Origin: Thozetella sp. PMI_491
Lineage: Eukaryota; Ascomycota; Sordariomycetes; Chaetosphaeriales; Chaetosphaeriaceae
NCBI GenBank assembly: GCA_021432635.1
Contig: MU270112.1
Location: 162,363-196,965, forward strand
DNA: 34,603 bases
Direction of reading: 5' to 3'
The translations under genes and the position numbers were made by a program. This document shows positions 21,751 to 32,734 of the stretch, one piece after another. The notes below the pieces were generated by a model. The model saw only the letters and a list, made by a program, of their open reading frames with translations, made no database searches and was not told the DNA's origin. How positions within the stretch are numbered: position 1 is the stretch's first letter; each line of letters opens with the position of its first letter.

Positions 21751-22860
21751 TAAGCTAATTAAGCTATAACAAGCTATTTAAGCTATAGCGTATTAACTAG
21801 GCTATAGCGAGCCAACTAGGCTATAGTAAGCCAACTAGGCTATAATAACCCAATTAAGTTATAATAAGCTATCTAGGCTATAATATATTAACTAGGCTAT
21901 AGTAAATATATAGCTAGTAATTCTATATAAGTAGCTATTAGATAATTAATAGGGCAAAGGGGAAAAGAAAATGTTTATATAAGGATAGTATTTATATATA
22001 GAAGAGGTAGTTACTAAAATAACTAGTGATTTTATAGCTAGGTTATAGCAAGCTAACTAAGCTATAATAAGCTAACTAAACTATAGTAATTTAATTAGGC
22101 TATAATAAGTTATTTAGGCTATAATATATTAATTAAGCTATAATAAGTATATAACTAGTAATTCTATATAAATAGCTACTAGATAATTAATAGAATAGAG
22201 AGGAAAAGAGAATGTTTATATAAGGATAATATTTTTATATATAAAGGGTATTAGTAGTTACTAAAATAGCTAGTGATTTTATAGCTGGGCTATAGTAAGT
22301 TATCTAGGCTATAACGAGCTATCTAGGCTATAATAAGCTATCTAAGCTATAATAAGCTATCTAGGCTATAATGAGTTAACTAGGCTATAATAAGCTAATT
22401 AAGCTATAATAAGTTAACTAAGCTATAATAAGCTAATTAAAGCTATAGTAAGCTATTTAGACTATAATAAGCTAATTAAGCTATAATAAGCTAATTAGGC
22501 TATAGCGAGCTAACTAAGCTATAGCAAGCTAATTAAGCTATAACAAGCTATTTAAGCTATAATAAGCTATCTAAGCTATAATAAGCTATCTAGGCTATAA
22601 TAAGCTAATTAGGCTATAATGAGTTAATTAAGCTATAATAAACTAATTAGGCTATAATAAGTATACCACTAATAATTCTATACTAATAACTACTAGATAA
22701 TTAATAGGGTAAAGGAGAAAAAGAGGATATTTATATAAGAATAATATCTATATATAAAGGGGGTAGTTGTTAGAATAGCTTGTAATTTTATAGCTAGGCT
22801 ATAGCAAGCTATCTAGGCTATAACAAGCTATCTAGGCTATAGTAAGTTAATTAGGCATTA
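21751..22860. repeat. Composite minisatellite with 19-bp units
   Basis: The unit is close to GCTATAATAAGCTAATTAG (19 bp), with the variable positions mostly C/T or A/G. Sub-arrays: about 21751-21905, 22035-22150, 22281-22660 (about 20 units) and 22791-22860. Between them stands a ~135-bp spacer module (AATTCTATATAA.TAGCTA.TAGATAATTAATAGGG ... TTATATAAGGATA...TATTTATATA) repeated three times (about 21905-22034, 22150-22280, 22660-22790), so there is a higher-order period on top of the 19-bp one. Confidence 0.85.
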
Positions 22861-22920
22861 ATTACCTAGCCTGTTAAATATAAGGTAAAAAATAGCTAGG
22901 TCTTATAATAAATACATCTA

Positions 22921-23180
22921 CTCTTACTTAGTAACCTAATACAATAGTATAAGCTATAGTGTTAGAATTAAAGGCCTAGCCTTACTTTTAATAAAACTAG
23001 GAAGAGGGGCTACTATATTTAATTCTTATGTTATACCTAGGTTTTTTAAAATCTTTAGTATTTTACCTATAGTTAATAGGGCTGGGAAAAGACTTAGTTA
23101 AAAATTTAGCCTAGTTATATGCCTCTCTTAAGTTTCTATAAAGCTTTATATCTTATTAAACTCAGGGATTTTAAAAGAGA
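22921..23180. repeat. ~250-bp direct repeat, right copy, after the minisatellite
   Basis: It is the partner of 21455-21700 in the same order and orientation, with mostly transition differences. A stretch of repeated CTTTATATA.A..CTTTCTTTATA words follows to about 23330. Confidence 0.6.
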
Positions 23181-23368
23181 TTAAGCCTTTATATAAACTA
23201 TCCTTTATATAGACCTTTCTTTATATAAGGATAAATCTATTTTTTAAAGCTTTTATATAAACCTTTCTTTATACAGACTTTTTTATCCTCTATATAAGGA
23301 TAAATCTATTTTTTAAAAGCCTTTAATATAAATATATATATACTTATAGCTAACTAAAGTTAAATATT

Positions 23369-23420
23369 AAAAAAAATTCTATAAACTATATAATAGTATA
23401 CTATTATACAGTTTATAGAA
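23369..23420 (-). terminator. 44-bp palindrome followed by T8, unit 1
   Basis: Arms 23377-23398 and 23399-23420 are inverted repeats with a single mismatch over 22 bp. On the minus strand the palindrome begins 4 nt after the tRNA-like 3' end and runs straight into eight Ts. An oligo-T run is the Pol III stop signal, so a transcript of tRNA-like part plus hairpin is plausible. Confidence 0.5.
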
Positions 23421-23424
23421 AATT

Positions 23425-23496
23425 AGCTATAGCAGGATTCAAACCTATAACTATTTTAAGAGTCTTTAAGGAGTACTATTATTATATTATATAGCT
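23425..23496 (-). ncRNA. tRNA-like sequence, unit 1
   Basis: It is 72 nt on the minus strand. A perfect 7-bp acceptor stem (AGCTATA with TATAGCT) is followed by TA, a D-arm-like stretch, and a T arm ending ATAGG-TTTGAAT-CCTGC, which would pair fully before C-to-T change. GGTTTGAATCC is one base from the Pol III B-box consensus. The anticodon arm is not canonical: CTTAA/TTAAA.. leaves a 6-base loop (un-mutated unit 2 pairs CCTTAA/TTAAGG), with no T before a clear anticodon. It is therefore tRNA-like or tRNA-derived, not a confident tRNA gene. Confidence 0.6.
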
Positions 23497-23852
23497 ATAG
23501 GTAATTAAAAAGACTAAATAGAAAAGACTAGATAAAGAGTAATTATATCTTACTTATAAGTTCTTAGAAGAGGCAGTTGCTAGAATAGTTGGTGATTCTA
23601 TATAAATAGCTAGCTGTTAGATTGTTATTACTCTCTCTGCCTTAGTTAGTAATTAATAGGGCAGGGGTAAAAGAGGGCGTTTATATAAGGGCGGTATTTA
23701 TATATATAAAGGGGTAGTTGCTAGAATAGTTGGTGATTCTATATAAATAGCTGCTGCTATATTATTATTACTCTCTTAAAAAGGCCTTAGTTAATAATCT
23801 AAGGCAGATAGAAAAGATATATAATTATAGCTAGTTAGAGTTAAATATATAT

Positions 23853-23903
23853 AAAAAAAAACCTAGTAAACTATATAATAGTATGTTACTATATAGTTTA
23901 CTA
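23853..23903 (-). terminator. Hairpin followed by an oligo-T run, unit 2
   Basis: TAGTAAACTATATA (23864-23877) is the exact reverse complement of 23890-23903. On the minus strand it lies 6 nt after the tRNA-like 3' end and is followed by T9 (23853-23861) after two bases. Compared with unit 1 it has an extra G in one arm matched by an extra C in the other. Confidence 0.5.
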
Positions 23904-23909
23904 AGAATT

Positions 23910-23981
23910 AGCTATAATAGGATTTAAACCTATAATTACCTTAAGAGTCTTTAAGGAATGTTATTATTATACTATATAACT
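23910..23981 (-). ncRNA. tRNA-like sequence, unit 2
   Basis: It is 72 nt, the same length as unit 1. The acceptor AGTTATA pairs with TATAGCT through one G-T. The T arm ATAGG-TTTAAAT-CCTAT is a perfect 5-bp stem with a 7-base loop. B-box-like GGTTTAAATCC is two C-to-T/G-to-A steps from consensus. The anticodon arm forms CCTTAA-AGACTC-TTAAGG, 6 bp with a 6-base loop. Confidence 0.6.
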
Positions 23982-24346
23982 ATAGGTAATTAATAAAAAC
24001 TAAATAAAAAAGACTAGATAAAGAGTAATTATACCTTAGCCTTTCTTAAAAGAGGTAGTTACTAGAATAGTTAATAATTTTATATAAATAGCTACTAAAC
24101 TATTATTATTCTGTCTTAGTTAGTAATTAATAGGGCTAGGGTAAAAGAGGATGTTTATATAAGGGTGGTATTTATATATATAAAAGAGGTAGTTACTAGA
24201 ATAGTTAGTGATTCTATATAAATAACTACTATTATATTATTATTACTCTCTTAAAAAGGCCTTAATTATTAATCCTAAATAAATAAAAAAGATATATAAT
24301 TATAACTAGTTAGAGAGTTAAATATAATATATATTTATTTTAAAGG

Positions 24347-24380
<34 letters not shown>

Positions 24381-24417
24381 AAAAATAATTAAGAAAAGAC
24401 CCTAACTACTTTTACTA
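24347..24417 (-). terminator. Degenerate hairpin followed by T28, unit 3
   Basis: Arms 24377-24391 and 24403-24417 pair with a few mismatches that single C-to-T changes would explain. On the minus strand they are followed by 28 Ts (28 As at 24347-24374 on the plus strand). The position relative to the tRNA-like part is the same as in units 1 and 2. Confidence 0.45.
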
Positions 24418-24422
24418 ATAAT

Positions 24423-24493
24423 AGTTATAGTAGGAATTAAACCTATAATCTCTTATAATTACCCTAGGGATATTATTATTATATTATATAGTT
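24423..24493 (-). ncRNA. tRNA-like sequence, unit 3
   Basis: It is 71 nt. The acceptor AACTATA pairs with TATAACT through six pairs and one A-C mismatch. The T arm is ATAGG-TTTAATT-CCTAC with B-box-like GGTTTAATTCC. The anticodon region differs from units 1 and 2 (CCCTAGGGTAATTATAAGAG) and I could not fold it canonically. It is the most mutated or a differently derived unit. Confidence 0.5.
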
Positions 24494-24930
24494 ATAGTTT
24501 ATTATTAATAAGAATTAAGTTAAGAAAGCTATATAAAAAAGAGATTATTTAAAATAAAACATGTATAAAATAACCTGCTTTGCCTTAGTTAGTAATTAGT
24601 AGGGCAAGGGTAAAAGAGGGTATTTATATAAGGGTAGTATTTATATAGAAGAGGTAGTTGCTAAAATAGTTAGTAATTTTATATAAATAACTACTACTAT
24701 ATTATTATTACTCTTTTAAAGGCTTTAGTTAATAATCTTAGGCAGATAAATAAGATGCCCTTATATAAGCTATATATATTATTAAGTAGTAAAGAGAGGA
24801 GAATTCTAAAAGTAGTATTTATTTAGTTTTTATTATGAAAAAAAAACAATTTATAATAGAGTAATATATGTTAGCACTAGTAGTATAAGGGGGGGGCTAG
24901 CTAGTCTTTTATACTAGTTTATCTTTTTAT

Positions 24931-25010
24931 CTTATCCTTTCCTTTATATAAGCTTTTTTTATCCTTTCCTTTATATAAGCCTATCTTATCCTTTCCTTTA
25001 TATAAGCCTT
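24931..25010. repeat. Three tandem copies of a ~26-bp unit
   Basis: TTATCCTTTCCTTTATATAA followed by GC occurs three times in a row, with 26-28 bp spacing. Related CTTTATATA words occur at about 23200-23300. No function is apparent. Confidence 0.8.
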
Positions 25011-26255
25011 ATAAGTCTATTAGATTATTAAGGCCTAGCTAGTCAGGGTTAATACTATATACCTAGAGAAACTTAATAAACTCTAGGCAAAAGTATTATA
25101 TTAGCTAAAAAGTGTGTTTTTATAATGCCTATATTAGTATACTATACTTATATTTTATAGCTATCTAGCATATAGTAGGGTGGCTTAACTAATAGTTATA
25201 TATATCTCCTATATAAGTAGATTATATATAGTATCCCTTAATTAACTAGTTGTAATACTACTAGGTGTTAACCTATGGCTTAATAACTAGGCACTAGTAG
25301 ATAGGTAAGCTAGGGCAAGGCATAAATCTAAGCTGGTAAGTATCGGCTTAAAATATAATATATTACTAATAATTAGTCTAAGTTAAACCTAGGTAGGGTA
25401 AAAAAGGGCCTTACTACTATTATTATAGCTGTAGTAGCTGCTGTAGCTATTATAGTAGCAGCTACTACTATTATATAGGCAATATAAGTAGGGCAGGAGG
25501 TATAGGTACTAATATATTTAGTATTACTATATATAAGCTAGTTATAACTAGGTTATTACATAAGTTATAATAGGTATATTTATTACTTTAGTTACTATAC
25601 TTATAATTAGCATAGATATTATTATAACTATTAAAGATATAAAGGCAGTTAATAAAGTGCTTTATAGCTTAGGCACTTTAGTAGTAGGTATATAGTTACT
25701 AGGTATTACTAGTAAAAGTAATTAGTAATATATTAAGGTATAAGGCATAGCCTATAATTTATACTGGTAAGTAGGTCTAAAGGTAATAATAAGTAACTAT
25801 AATATGCCTATATATAAGGTAGTTATACTAAGTAATAATTATATACTAGCCCTAGGTAAGTAATAGGCTTTAGAACTAGTTATAAAAGGTTAGTAATCTA
25901 GTATAGAGAATGTTAAAGTCCTGGTTTATAAGGTAAGGCATAGTAAATTATACTTATTGTTAAAGGTTTGTATTAAAAGCTATTATAATAGCTAGCTAGT
26001 AAGATAGGTAGTTTATATAAGAGTAGTCTAATACCCTTTTTATTAATAACTCTAGATAAAAGAGGGGCAATAGATAAGGGTAGTTTATATAAGGTCTACT
26101 ACTAAAAGCTTATAAGATTCTTAAGAGTATTATTACTAAATATAAGAGCTACTAACTACTAACTTATATAAAGGTAATAGAGTTAATAAGGAGAAAGAGA
26201 GAGAGAAGAAATATCTAGAGAGGGGGAGAAGAGGGTTTTTATAGTAAAGGCAAGA
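25011..26255. other. AT-rich stretch, no recognised gene
   Basis: TpG and CpA are scarce but less depleted than in the Gypsy element. Around 25410-25470 there is a GTAGCTGCTGTAGC-like trinucleotide-rich patch. A plus-strand frame from about 25540 to 26100 reads through TAG/TAA stops as plausible protein text, but I recognise nothing in it and do not call it a gene. Confidence 0.4.
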
Positions 26256-26262
26256 ATATTAA

Positions 26263-26412
26263 TAACTAGTGAATTAGGCAGGCAGCTAAGGTTAAGATGA
26301 AAATAATAGTAAAAAGGCAGGTAAAAATAAGGTAAACAGCTTAAAAGTATTAACTAGTGAATTAGGTAGGCAGCTAAGGTTAAGATGAAAATAATAGTAA
26401 AAAGATAGGTGA
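26263..26412. repeat. Two direct copies of ~62 bp with an 88-bp period
   Basis: TAACTAGTGAATTAGG followed by AGGCAGCTAAGGTTAAGATG and an AAAATAATAGTAAAAAG tail occurs at 26263 and 26351. The copies differ by a few transitions. Confidence 0.8.
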
Positions 26413-26668
26413 GAATAATTAGCTAAAACAAGTAGGAATAAAAGGCTTAGGTAAAAAGGTAGAAGAAGTGAATAACTAATAGCTTGTTAAAGGTAAACAG
26501 CTAGTAGCTTACTAAGGGAATAATAAGTAATTAATAGCTTGTTAAGAAAAGAGTAAATAAGGTGGAAAGAGGTAATAGCTTTAAAAGATAATAGCTTTGT
26601 TGATAAAAGCAGATTATCCTATATAGACTTACTAATAAAGACCTTATTTTTTTTACTAAGAAAAGTCG

Positions 26669-26915
26669 CTAGGTCTATATAGATAAATAGTTAGATAAGA
26701 TTAGCCTAGTATTAAAAAGGGATAATAAGTATTAAAGAGAGGGTGGCTAGATAAGACACTACTAGGCTTAACACTAAAGAGTATTAAAAGTCTAAAAGTA
26801 GCTAGGTTTATATAGATAGGTAGTTAGATAAGATACTAACTAAGTCTAGTATTAAATAATATTTAAGATTTAAAAGTAACTAGGTTTATATAGATAGGCA
26901 GCAAGTAAAGATCTT
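26669..26915. repeat. Three copies of a ~30-bp CTAGGTTTATATAGATAGG unit
   Basis: CTAGGT.TATATAGATA followed by ..AG...G.TAAGAT occurs at about 26670, 26802 and 26880. Irregular spacing suggests decay of a longer tandem repeat. Confidence 0.65.
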
Positions 26916-29900
26916 AAGCCTAGCCTATATAAACTTATATTTTTATACCTTATATAAAGAAGGGCTTAATAAAATAATATCCTAATATATATATTTATAA
27001 AAAAAATCTTATCTACTATTTTTACTAGCCCTTTTATTAAATACTTATTATACTTTTCTAGCTATTATAAAGCCGTTTTAAATACTACCTATCTATAGTC
27101 TATTAATATATATTAAATATAAGATTAACTACCTTAACTAAGAAATCTATACCTATCTCTATATAAAACACTTATATATCTTAGTCTAAAAGTAAAAGAA
27201 GATTATAGTAATTATAAATTAATATACTAGCTAGGCCTTATAAACCTAAGCTAATCTAACTATAGTTATTAACTAGTTTATTATTATATTATACCTTATC
27301 CCTACCTAATTGCTACTTAATAGCTCCTTTCCTAATAGGCTTACTTATAATATATACTACTATATTACCTATAAGCTATAAAAGATCTAATAGCACTATT
27401 ATAAGGCATATAAGTAGATTAGTAACTAATATTATAGTAAAGATATAATATATTAAGCCTAGCTGCCTCATATAAAGAAGTTATAATAAAAAAGTGTTTA
27501 ATACTAGTATTTTTTTACCAGCTAGTGTACTAGCTAGTAGTTTAAGGTCTTACTACCTCCTAACTAAGTAGTAGTAGCCCTTACACCTACTATTATAACG
27601 CTACTCTTACTTACTGCCTTTAAAAGGGCTTATATAAAGCTAGCTAGCTAGTAAAAAAGTATTAATAATAATATAAAGAGTAAGCTAGAGTTAAACCTAT
27701 AGGTCTGTTATATATACTAAGCTATCTATCTTACTAACTAGTAAAACCCTACTATTACTATTAGCTTTATTAGCCTTATTACTATAGATAACTAGCCTAA
27801 TAATATTCTAACAGCCTCTACTAAATACCTCTAGCAAGTATAGGATAGGCTAGACTAGATTATACAAAGGGTAATTAAGGCATATATTACTAAAACAACT
27901 AAGATTATTACCTTAACCAAGGTTTAATATATTTAGCCTAATTAGAACTAATTATAGATCTATCTCTTTAATATATTACTACTTAAGAAGTATATTTTAG
28001 TGTAATATATAGGCACTTATAAGTAAATCCTAGCCTACTTATAATAAAACTAGTACTACTTACCTAAGGACTAGCTACCCTATTACCTTACTAAGGCCTA
28101 AAAGGCCTAGCTTACCTTTATATAAGCTATCCTTACTACCTCCTTAAGGATTAAAGAGCCTTATATAAGCCTTAACCACCTTATATAAAACCTTTTCTTA
28201 GTACTACTTAACTACCCCTTACTATATAGCAAGTATAACAGTGTCTTATTTAATGCCTTAACTACCCTAGGGCAAAAGCCTAATAAAAGGTAGGCAGCTT
28301 TATATAAGTATACCCTATACTACTTAGTTATACTTAAGATTATACGCCTATTAATAATACTATAAAGTAAATAGGTGTATAATAAAGTAGTAGCTAAAGG
28401 ACAACCTAATAAAAGGCTATTTATATATATATAAGGTTATATATAGTAGTTTCTAAGTATAACTAGTAAGGGCAGCTAGCTATCTATACCTATTGGCTAG
28501 ATCCTAAGTATATAAGCCTATAGGCTTAAAATCTGCTTTACTATAATTATAATAGGCTAGGTTGACTAGCAGGGTACCTAGGTTATATATAACAACACTA
28601 AGTTCTTATTTAAGGCCCTAAGTAAGGCACTTTATATTATAATAGCCTAGCTCTATATAAGTATATACTAGCTGCTACTAGTCCCTCTTAAAACAGCTAA
28701 TAAAGTATTATTAAGTATTTTATAAGTTATACTTACTAACTAGATTAATAATAATATAATAAGCTATTTATTTTTAGCTGATAAAGATAATACTAGCTAA
28801 GCTATAAAAGGCTAGGACTAAATAGTATACTAGATCTTAACTAGCCTAGCCTAGTTAGCTGTATAACTTAAGCTAAAAAGGCCTAACTACTTTTACTTAG
28901 CTATATTTACTACTTACTAGTGCTAGATAAATACCTTTTATAGGTAGCTATTAGTCCTAATATATCTACTTAGGGGTAGGCTATTATATATAATAAAGCT
29001 ACTAGTGTTATAATACTATAATATAGCTTATAAAAGCTACTATAATCTTTTTATATAGTTAAGGCTAGTCTATTTTATTATAAGCTATTATAAATGTTAC
29101 ACTACAACCTAGACACTTTAGATTATCTATTACTTTATACTATATAAGGTTAGCCACTAGCTAATCCTCTACCTCTAGCTAGTACTTCCCTTTTATAAGT
29201 AGGCCTACTATATTAATAACCCTATCTTATAGTTAAGCCCTTATTTTTAAGCTTATAATCCTATTAAGCCTTTTTATATAAGTATTAACTAGTCAATCTT
29301 ATAATAGGTTTAAAGCTTAGACTAGATATAATAAATACTTAACTAAGATGCCTATACCTACCTTAACACACTGCTTAATATATATAACTAACACTAGGTA
29401 ATAGCTTTTATCTACTAGTAATACCTTAAAGCCTTAGGTTTACCCTTAATAACTTTATATAGGGATAATTCTAGTAGTAAAGACAATATATTACCTATTA
29501 ACCCCTAGGCTAAGCTAATAAGCTATATAACTCTTATATATAACCTTATATATAAGTATAAAATATAAGCTAGTATAGTTAGGCTAACCTTATAACAAGA
29601 GCAGCTTTATATCACTAGTTAGCTCTAGCACTAATTCCTTAGGTTTATAGGCCTAGCTAGCAACACTCCTTAGTTATATAAGCTATTTAACAAGAGCTAT
29701 AACACAGCTTAACTATAGCAGCTTGCCTAACTATAGGGGATTAATCTCACTGGGCAGCTATAGCAGATACTATAATAGCTTAAGGCCTAGTTTTATAACA
29801 ATTAGCTTATAATCCTATAGGCTATTATATAGGGTAAGACCCCTCTTGTCTAAATATATAAGACAAGGGGTAGTAAGTTACTATCCTTCTTACTACTAGC

Positions 29901-30431
29901 CTACTACTCCCTAGGTAGTACTATAATAGTTATTACCCCTTTTCTAACGCTATAGAGTAACCTATATTAATAAGCATAAAAGAGTATTATCACTATAATA
30001 ATATAGTCGCTAGGTATAGTAGTATATAATAAGGCAGTACTAGTGCTAGTTATACTTAAGGTAGCTACTAGTAAGGCATTCCAGGGGATACTACTATAGC
30101 TCTAACACTAGCGCTAGCTTAACCGGCTCATACTTAATAAGGCTTACTATATCCTTAATAGCTTATATATATTCTAGCTAGTGTTACGGTTTATTAACAT
30201 AGTCTTAGGCTAGGCTAATACACAGCTTATACTCCTAACTATTATATTACTACTGTGTAATAAAGCTGCCTTCTCATTAGTACTTTACCTATTACTAGCT
30301 CTTATATAGATATACTAATAGCCTATACAGTAGGCTAATCTAGCCTATTATATATAGATTATTACCTTAGATAAAGCTATTACTATTATAATCTTATAGT
30401 ATATACAAGTTATTAGCCCCTAGAGCTCCTT
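26916..30431. other. 3.5 kb of degraded repeat DNA, no recognised gene
   Basis: The composition is slightly less AT-rich than the Gypsy block, with CTA/TAG words dominating and few CpA or TpG sites. Several plus-strand stretches (for example 28,400-28,950 and 29,600-29,850) read as protein-like text through TAG/TAA stops, but I could not identify a family or fixed ends. It is probably one or more RIPed transposons. Confidence 0.45.
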
Positions 30432-30480
30432 ACCCTATCAGTAATTTCCCGACGAGCTGTAGTAGAGCTCGTAGAAAATT
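30432..30480. repeat. 49-bp repeat, internal copy, probable element terminus
   Basis: It is identical over 49 bp to the last 49 bases of the window (34555-34603). It contains CAGTAATTTCCCGACGAGCT and forms an imperfect hairpin (AATTTCCCGACGAGCT with AGAGCTCGTAGAAAATT). It and the next ~60 bp keep CpG, CpA and TpG and stand out from RIPed surroundings. Upstream sequences of the two copies differ, so the shared start looks like the end of a mobile element. Confidence 0.7.
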
Positions 30481-30554
30481 GGCCCGTGCGACGCTAAAAT
30501 CCATAAAAACAGGGGGTAGAACTGTGCCAGATTTTTATCTTAAAACTCTATATT

Positions 30555-30792
30555 CTATAGTAATTTCCTACCGTAGGAAACTATAGTGATTTCTTATAGG
30601 TGGAAACTATAGTGATTTTTACTGGTAGGAAACTATTATGATTTCCTACTGTGGGAAATTATAGTGATTTCTCTATGGGTAGAAATAATAGTAATTTCTT
30701 ATAGGTAGAAACTATAGTAATCTCTTATAAGGGGAAACTATAGTGATTTCCTATGGGAGGAAAGGATTTTTAATAGGTGGAAATTACTATAG
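30555..30792. repeat. Eight tandem 26-27-bp palindromic units
   Basis: Units follow CTATAGTGATTTCCTA plus a short centre plus GTAGGAAA. Each is an imperfect palindrome (TTTCCTAC...GTAGGAAA). Eight units fill about 30555-30762, and an inverted copy of the motif (GGAAATTACTATAG, 30779-30792) closes the cluster. The core AGTAATTTCC/AGTGATTTCC also occurs in the 49-bp repeat 120 bp upstream, so the cluster may be subterminal binding sites of the same element. Confidence 0.8.
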
Positions 30793-31116
30793 TATCTTAT
30801 ATGGAGAGGCTTATAAGACTAAATTATTGGCTTAGCTAATAGTTTAGATTATTAATATCTTAAGACTCTATATTTTTTTTAAACTAATCTAAAGAATAAT
30901 ATATTAAATAAAATCTATTACCTTATAGTTCTTACTATATAGATTCTTCCTATCTTTAATGCCTTATTTCTCCTTCTTCTTTTATTATTATATAACTTCC
31001 TTTTCTTCTTTTTATAATAAATACAGTTTATTTTACAGCCTTAATAATCTAGGCCTTATCTATAGGTAATATAAAACCTATATTTTAAATAGTAGTTAAT
31101 AAGAAGTATAAGTAAG

Positions 31117-31155
<39 letters not shown>

Positions 31156-32660
31156 ATAAAGGGGAAGAGGAACAGGAATTAGGGACTAGGTAAGCCAGAG
31201 ATTTTAAATCACCTGATGTTATTATAACCTATTTTTCTAGATAGAGTTTAGTAAGGGCCTAAGATTTATAGTTTATTTAACTTACTTATAAGGGTATTAC
31301 TAAGCCTTTTTAGCCCTTTATTTATCTCTATCTATAAGTTGTATTTACTAGAGATATTAAAGGTATTAAAGATAATAAAGATAATTACTAAATATCTATA
31401 TTATATTACTAGATATACTACTTTTCTTAGTAAGATAAGTATTAAAACTTCTTTATTTAGTCTTATTTTCTCCTTATATAATCTTATTATAGCTAGCTTA
31501 TATATAAAAAGCTCTACGAATTAGTTTAAGCTATTATCTCTTTTATCTAACTTTTATAACTAGTTTAACTAGTTTAACAATAATATTATTACTATCCCTA
31601 CTTTATAACCTGTTATACCTTCTTCCCTAAACACAACCCTTTAGTATAATAATCTCTATAGCCCTATTATCTTTAACCGATAGATACTTATTAACTAACT
31701 CTTAAAGCCTTTAAGCCTTAAGGACTGCCTTACCTATATTATTATATTTATCTTATTAGCTAGACTTATTACTTATCTATTACACCTTTATCTTAACGTT
31801 AAATAATCCCACTTTAAATCCTATTTAAAGCATATATTAATCTTAGAGATAACTAGTAGCCCCTAGTTAAACAACTAATATAAAAAGACACTTACTAAGA
31901 AAAACACTAAGGTTAGCCTCTAATATACTAACCACTTTATCCTATTAATACTTAAAAAAGTGCCTAAGCCTTTATTCCCTTATTATAGCTTTTTTTAATA
32001 TATCTTTTCTAGCCTAGCCCTAGAGCTACTTTTTAAGGCTTAGGTTTATCTTTATCTTAATTATTCTTACTCTATTATACTTAGTATAACTATTTTAAAT
32101 ATTAATAACTATTTCTTAGTCTTTTATAACCTTACTATCCTTTAAGACATTACTAAGTATATACCTATACTATTACTAACCAGCCTTCTCTTAAAATCTA
32201 TCTACCTCTAAGTCTTATTTCCTTATAAGCTACCTATTAATAATAAAAGCATCTTTACTATAAGTATATTTATACTTATACACTAGATCCTCTATCTTAT
32301 CTTTCTTTAGGTTAGAACTATCCTGGTCTACTTGTTTTTCCTAGTATTATTCTAGCTGCTACTTTTTAAGGCTTTTATAGTAGTAAATAAAAGAGTATCT
32401 ACTAGATACTTAGTCTATATATCTAGCGTGATATACTAGACCCTTTTTAAGTTTATTATCTACCTAGTTATTTACTCTCTTAGCTCTTTATTTGCCTAGT
32501 ACTACCTTATTACCTTTAAGGATATACTTACCCGATCTAAGGCTTATAAGGCTAAATAATATAAATAGGCTAATACTTATAGCTAGCTTAAAAGTATACT
32601 CTTTAACACTACTATAATTTAAGCAGTTATTACTACCCTAAGCCCTTTTTTCTCTCCTAA
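30793..32660. other. AT-rich stretch, no recognised gene
   Basis: It holds a (TA)n microsatellite at 31122-31152. A 61-codon open frame at 31339-31524 is AT-driven and has no family features. From about 31690 a plus-strand frame reads as protein-like text through TAG/TAA stops and may be the upstream part of the relic frame at 32735-34550, but I could not show continuity. Confidence 0.4.
31122..31152. repeat. (TA)n microsatellite
   Basis: About 31 bp of uninterrupted alternating T and A. Confidence 0.95.
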
Positions 32661-32712
32661 CTATAACTATAATTATAACTATAACTATAACTATAACTAG
32701 GATTATAACTAG
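32661..32712. repeat. CTATAA hexamer microsatellite
   Basis: About eight imperfect units of CTATAA, with CTAGGA variants at the right end. The hexamer is not a telomere repeat. Confidence 0.85.
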
Positions 32713-32734
32713 GACTATAATAATACTATTAAAA

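Larger units (their letters stand above)
23570..24780. repeat. Further copies of the ~135-bp module in tandem with tRNA-like units
   Basis: The spacer module of the minisatellite recurs at about 23640-23750, 24115-24235 and 24590-24700, each with TAATTAATAGGGC or TAATTAGTAGGGC, TTATATAAGGG and GGTAGTTGCTA or a mutated form. Here it alternates with the tRNA-like/hairpin units instead of the 19-bp arrays, giving a repeat of about 480-520 bp. Confidence 0.7.

Noticed and set aside
21751..22860. CRISPR array.
   Set aside because: Repeats are directly adjacent without unique spacers and the context is a fungal genome. It is a minisatellite.
23425..24493. Three ordinary nuclear tRNA genes.
   Set aside because: Acceptor and T arms fit, but the anticodon arm does not give a 7-base loop with T before an anticodon, and the copies sit inside satellite-like tandem repeats. 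I call them tRNA-like.
31339..31524. 61-codon open frame as a gene.
   Set aside because: Its composition follows the AT-rich background, and it has no family features or supporting context.
32661..32712. CTATAA array as a degenerate telomere tract.
   Set aside because: The unit lacks the G-run of telomere repeats and cannot be derived from TTAGGG/CCCTAA by RIP at CpA alone.
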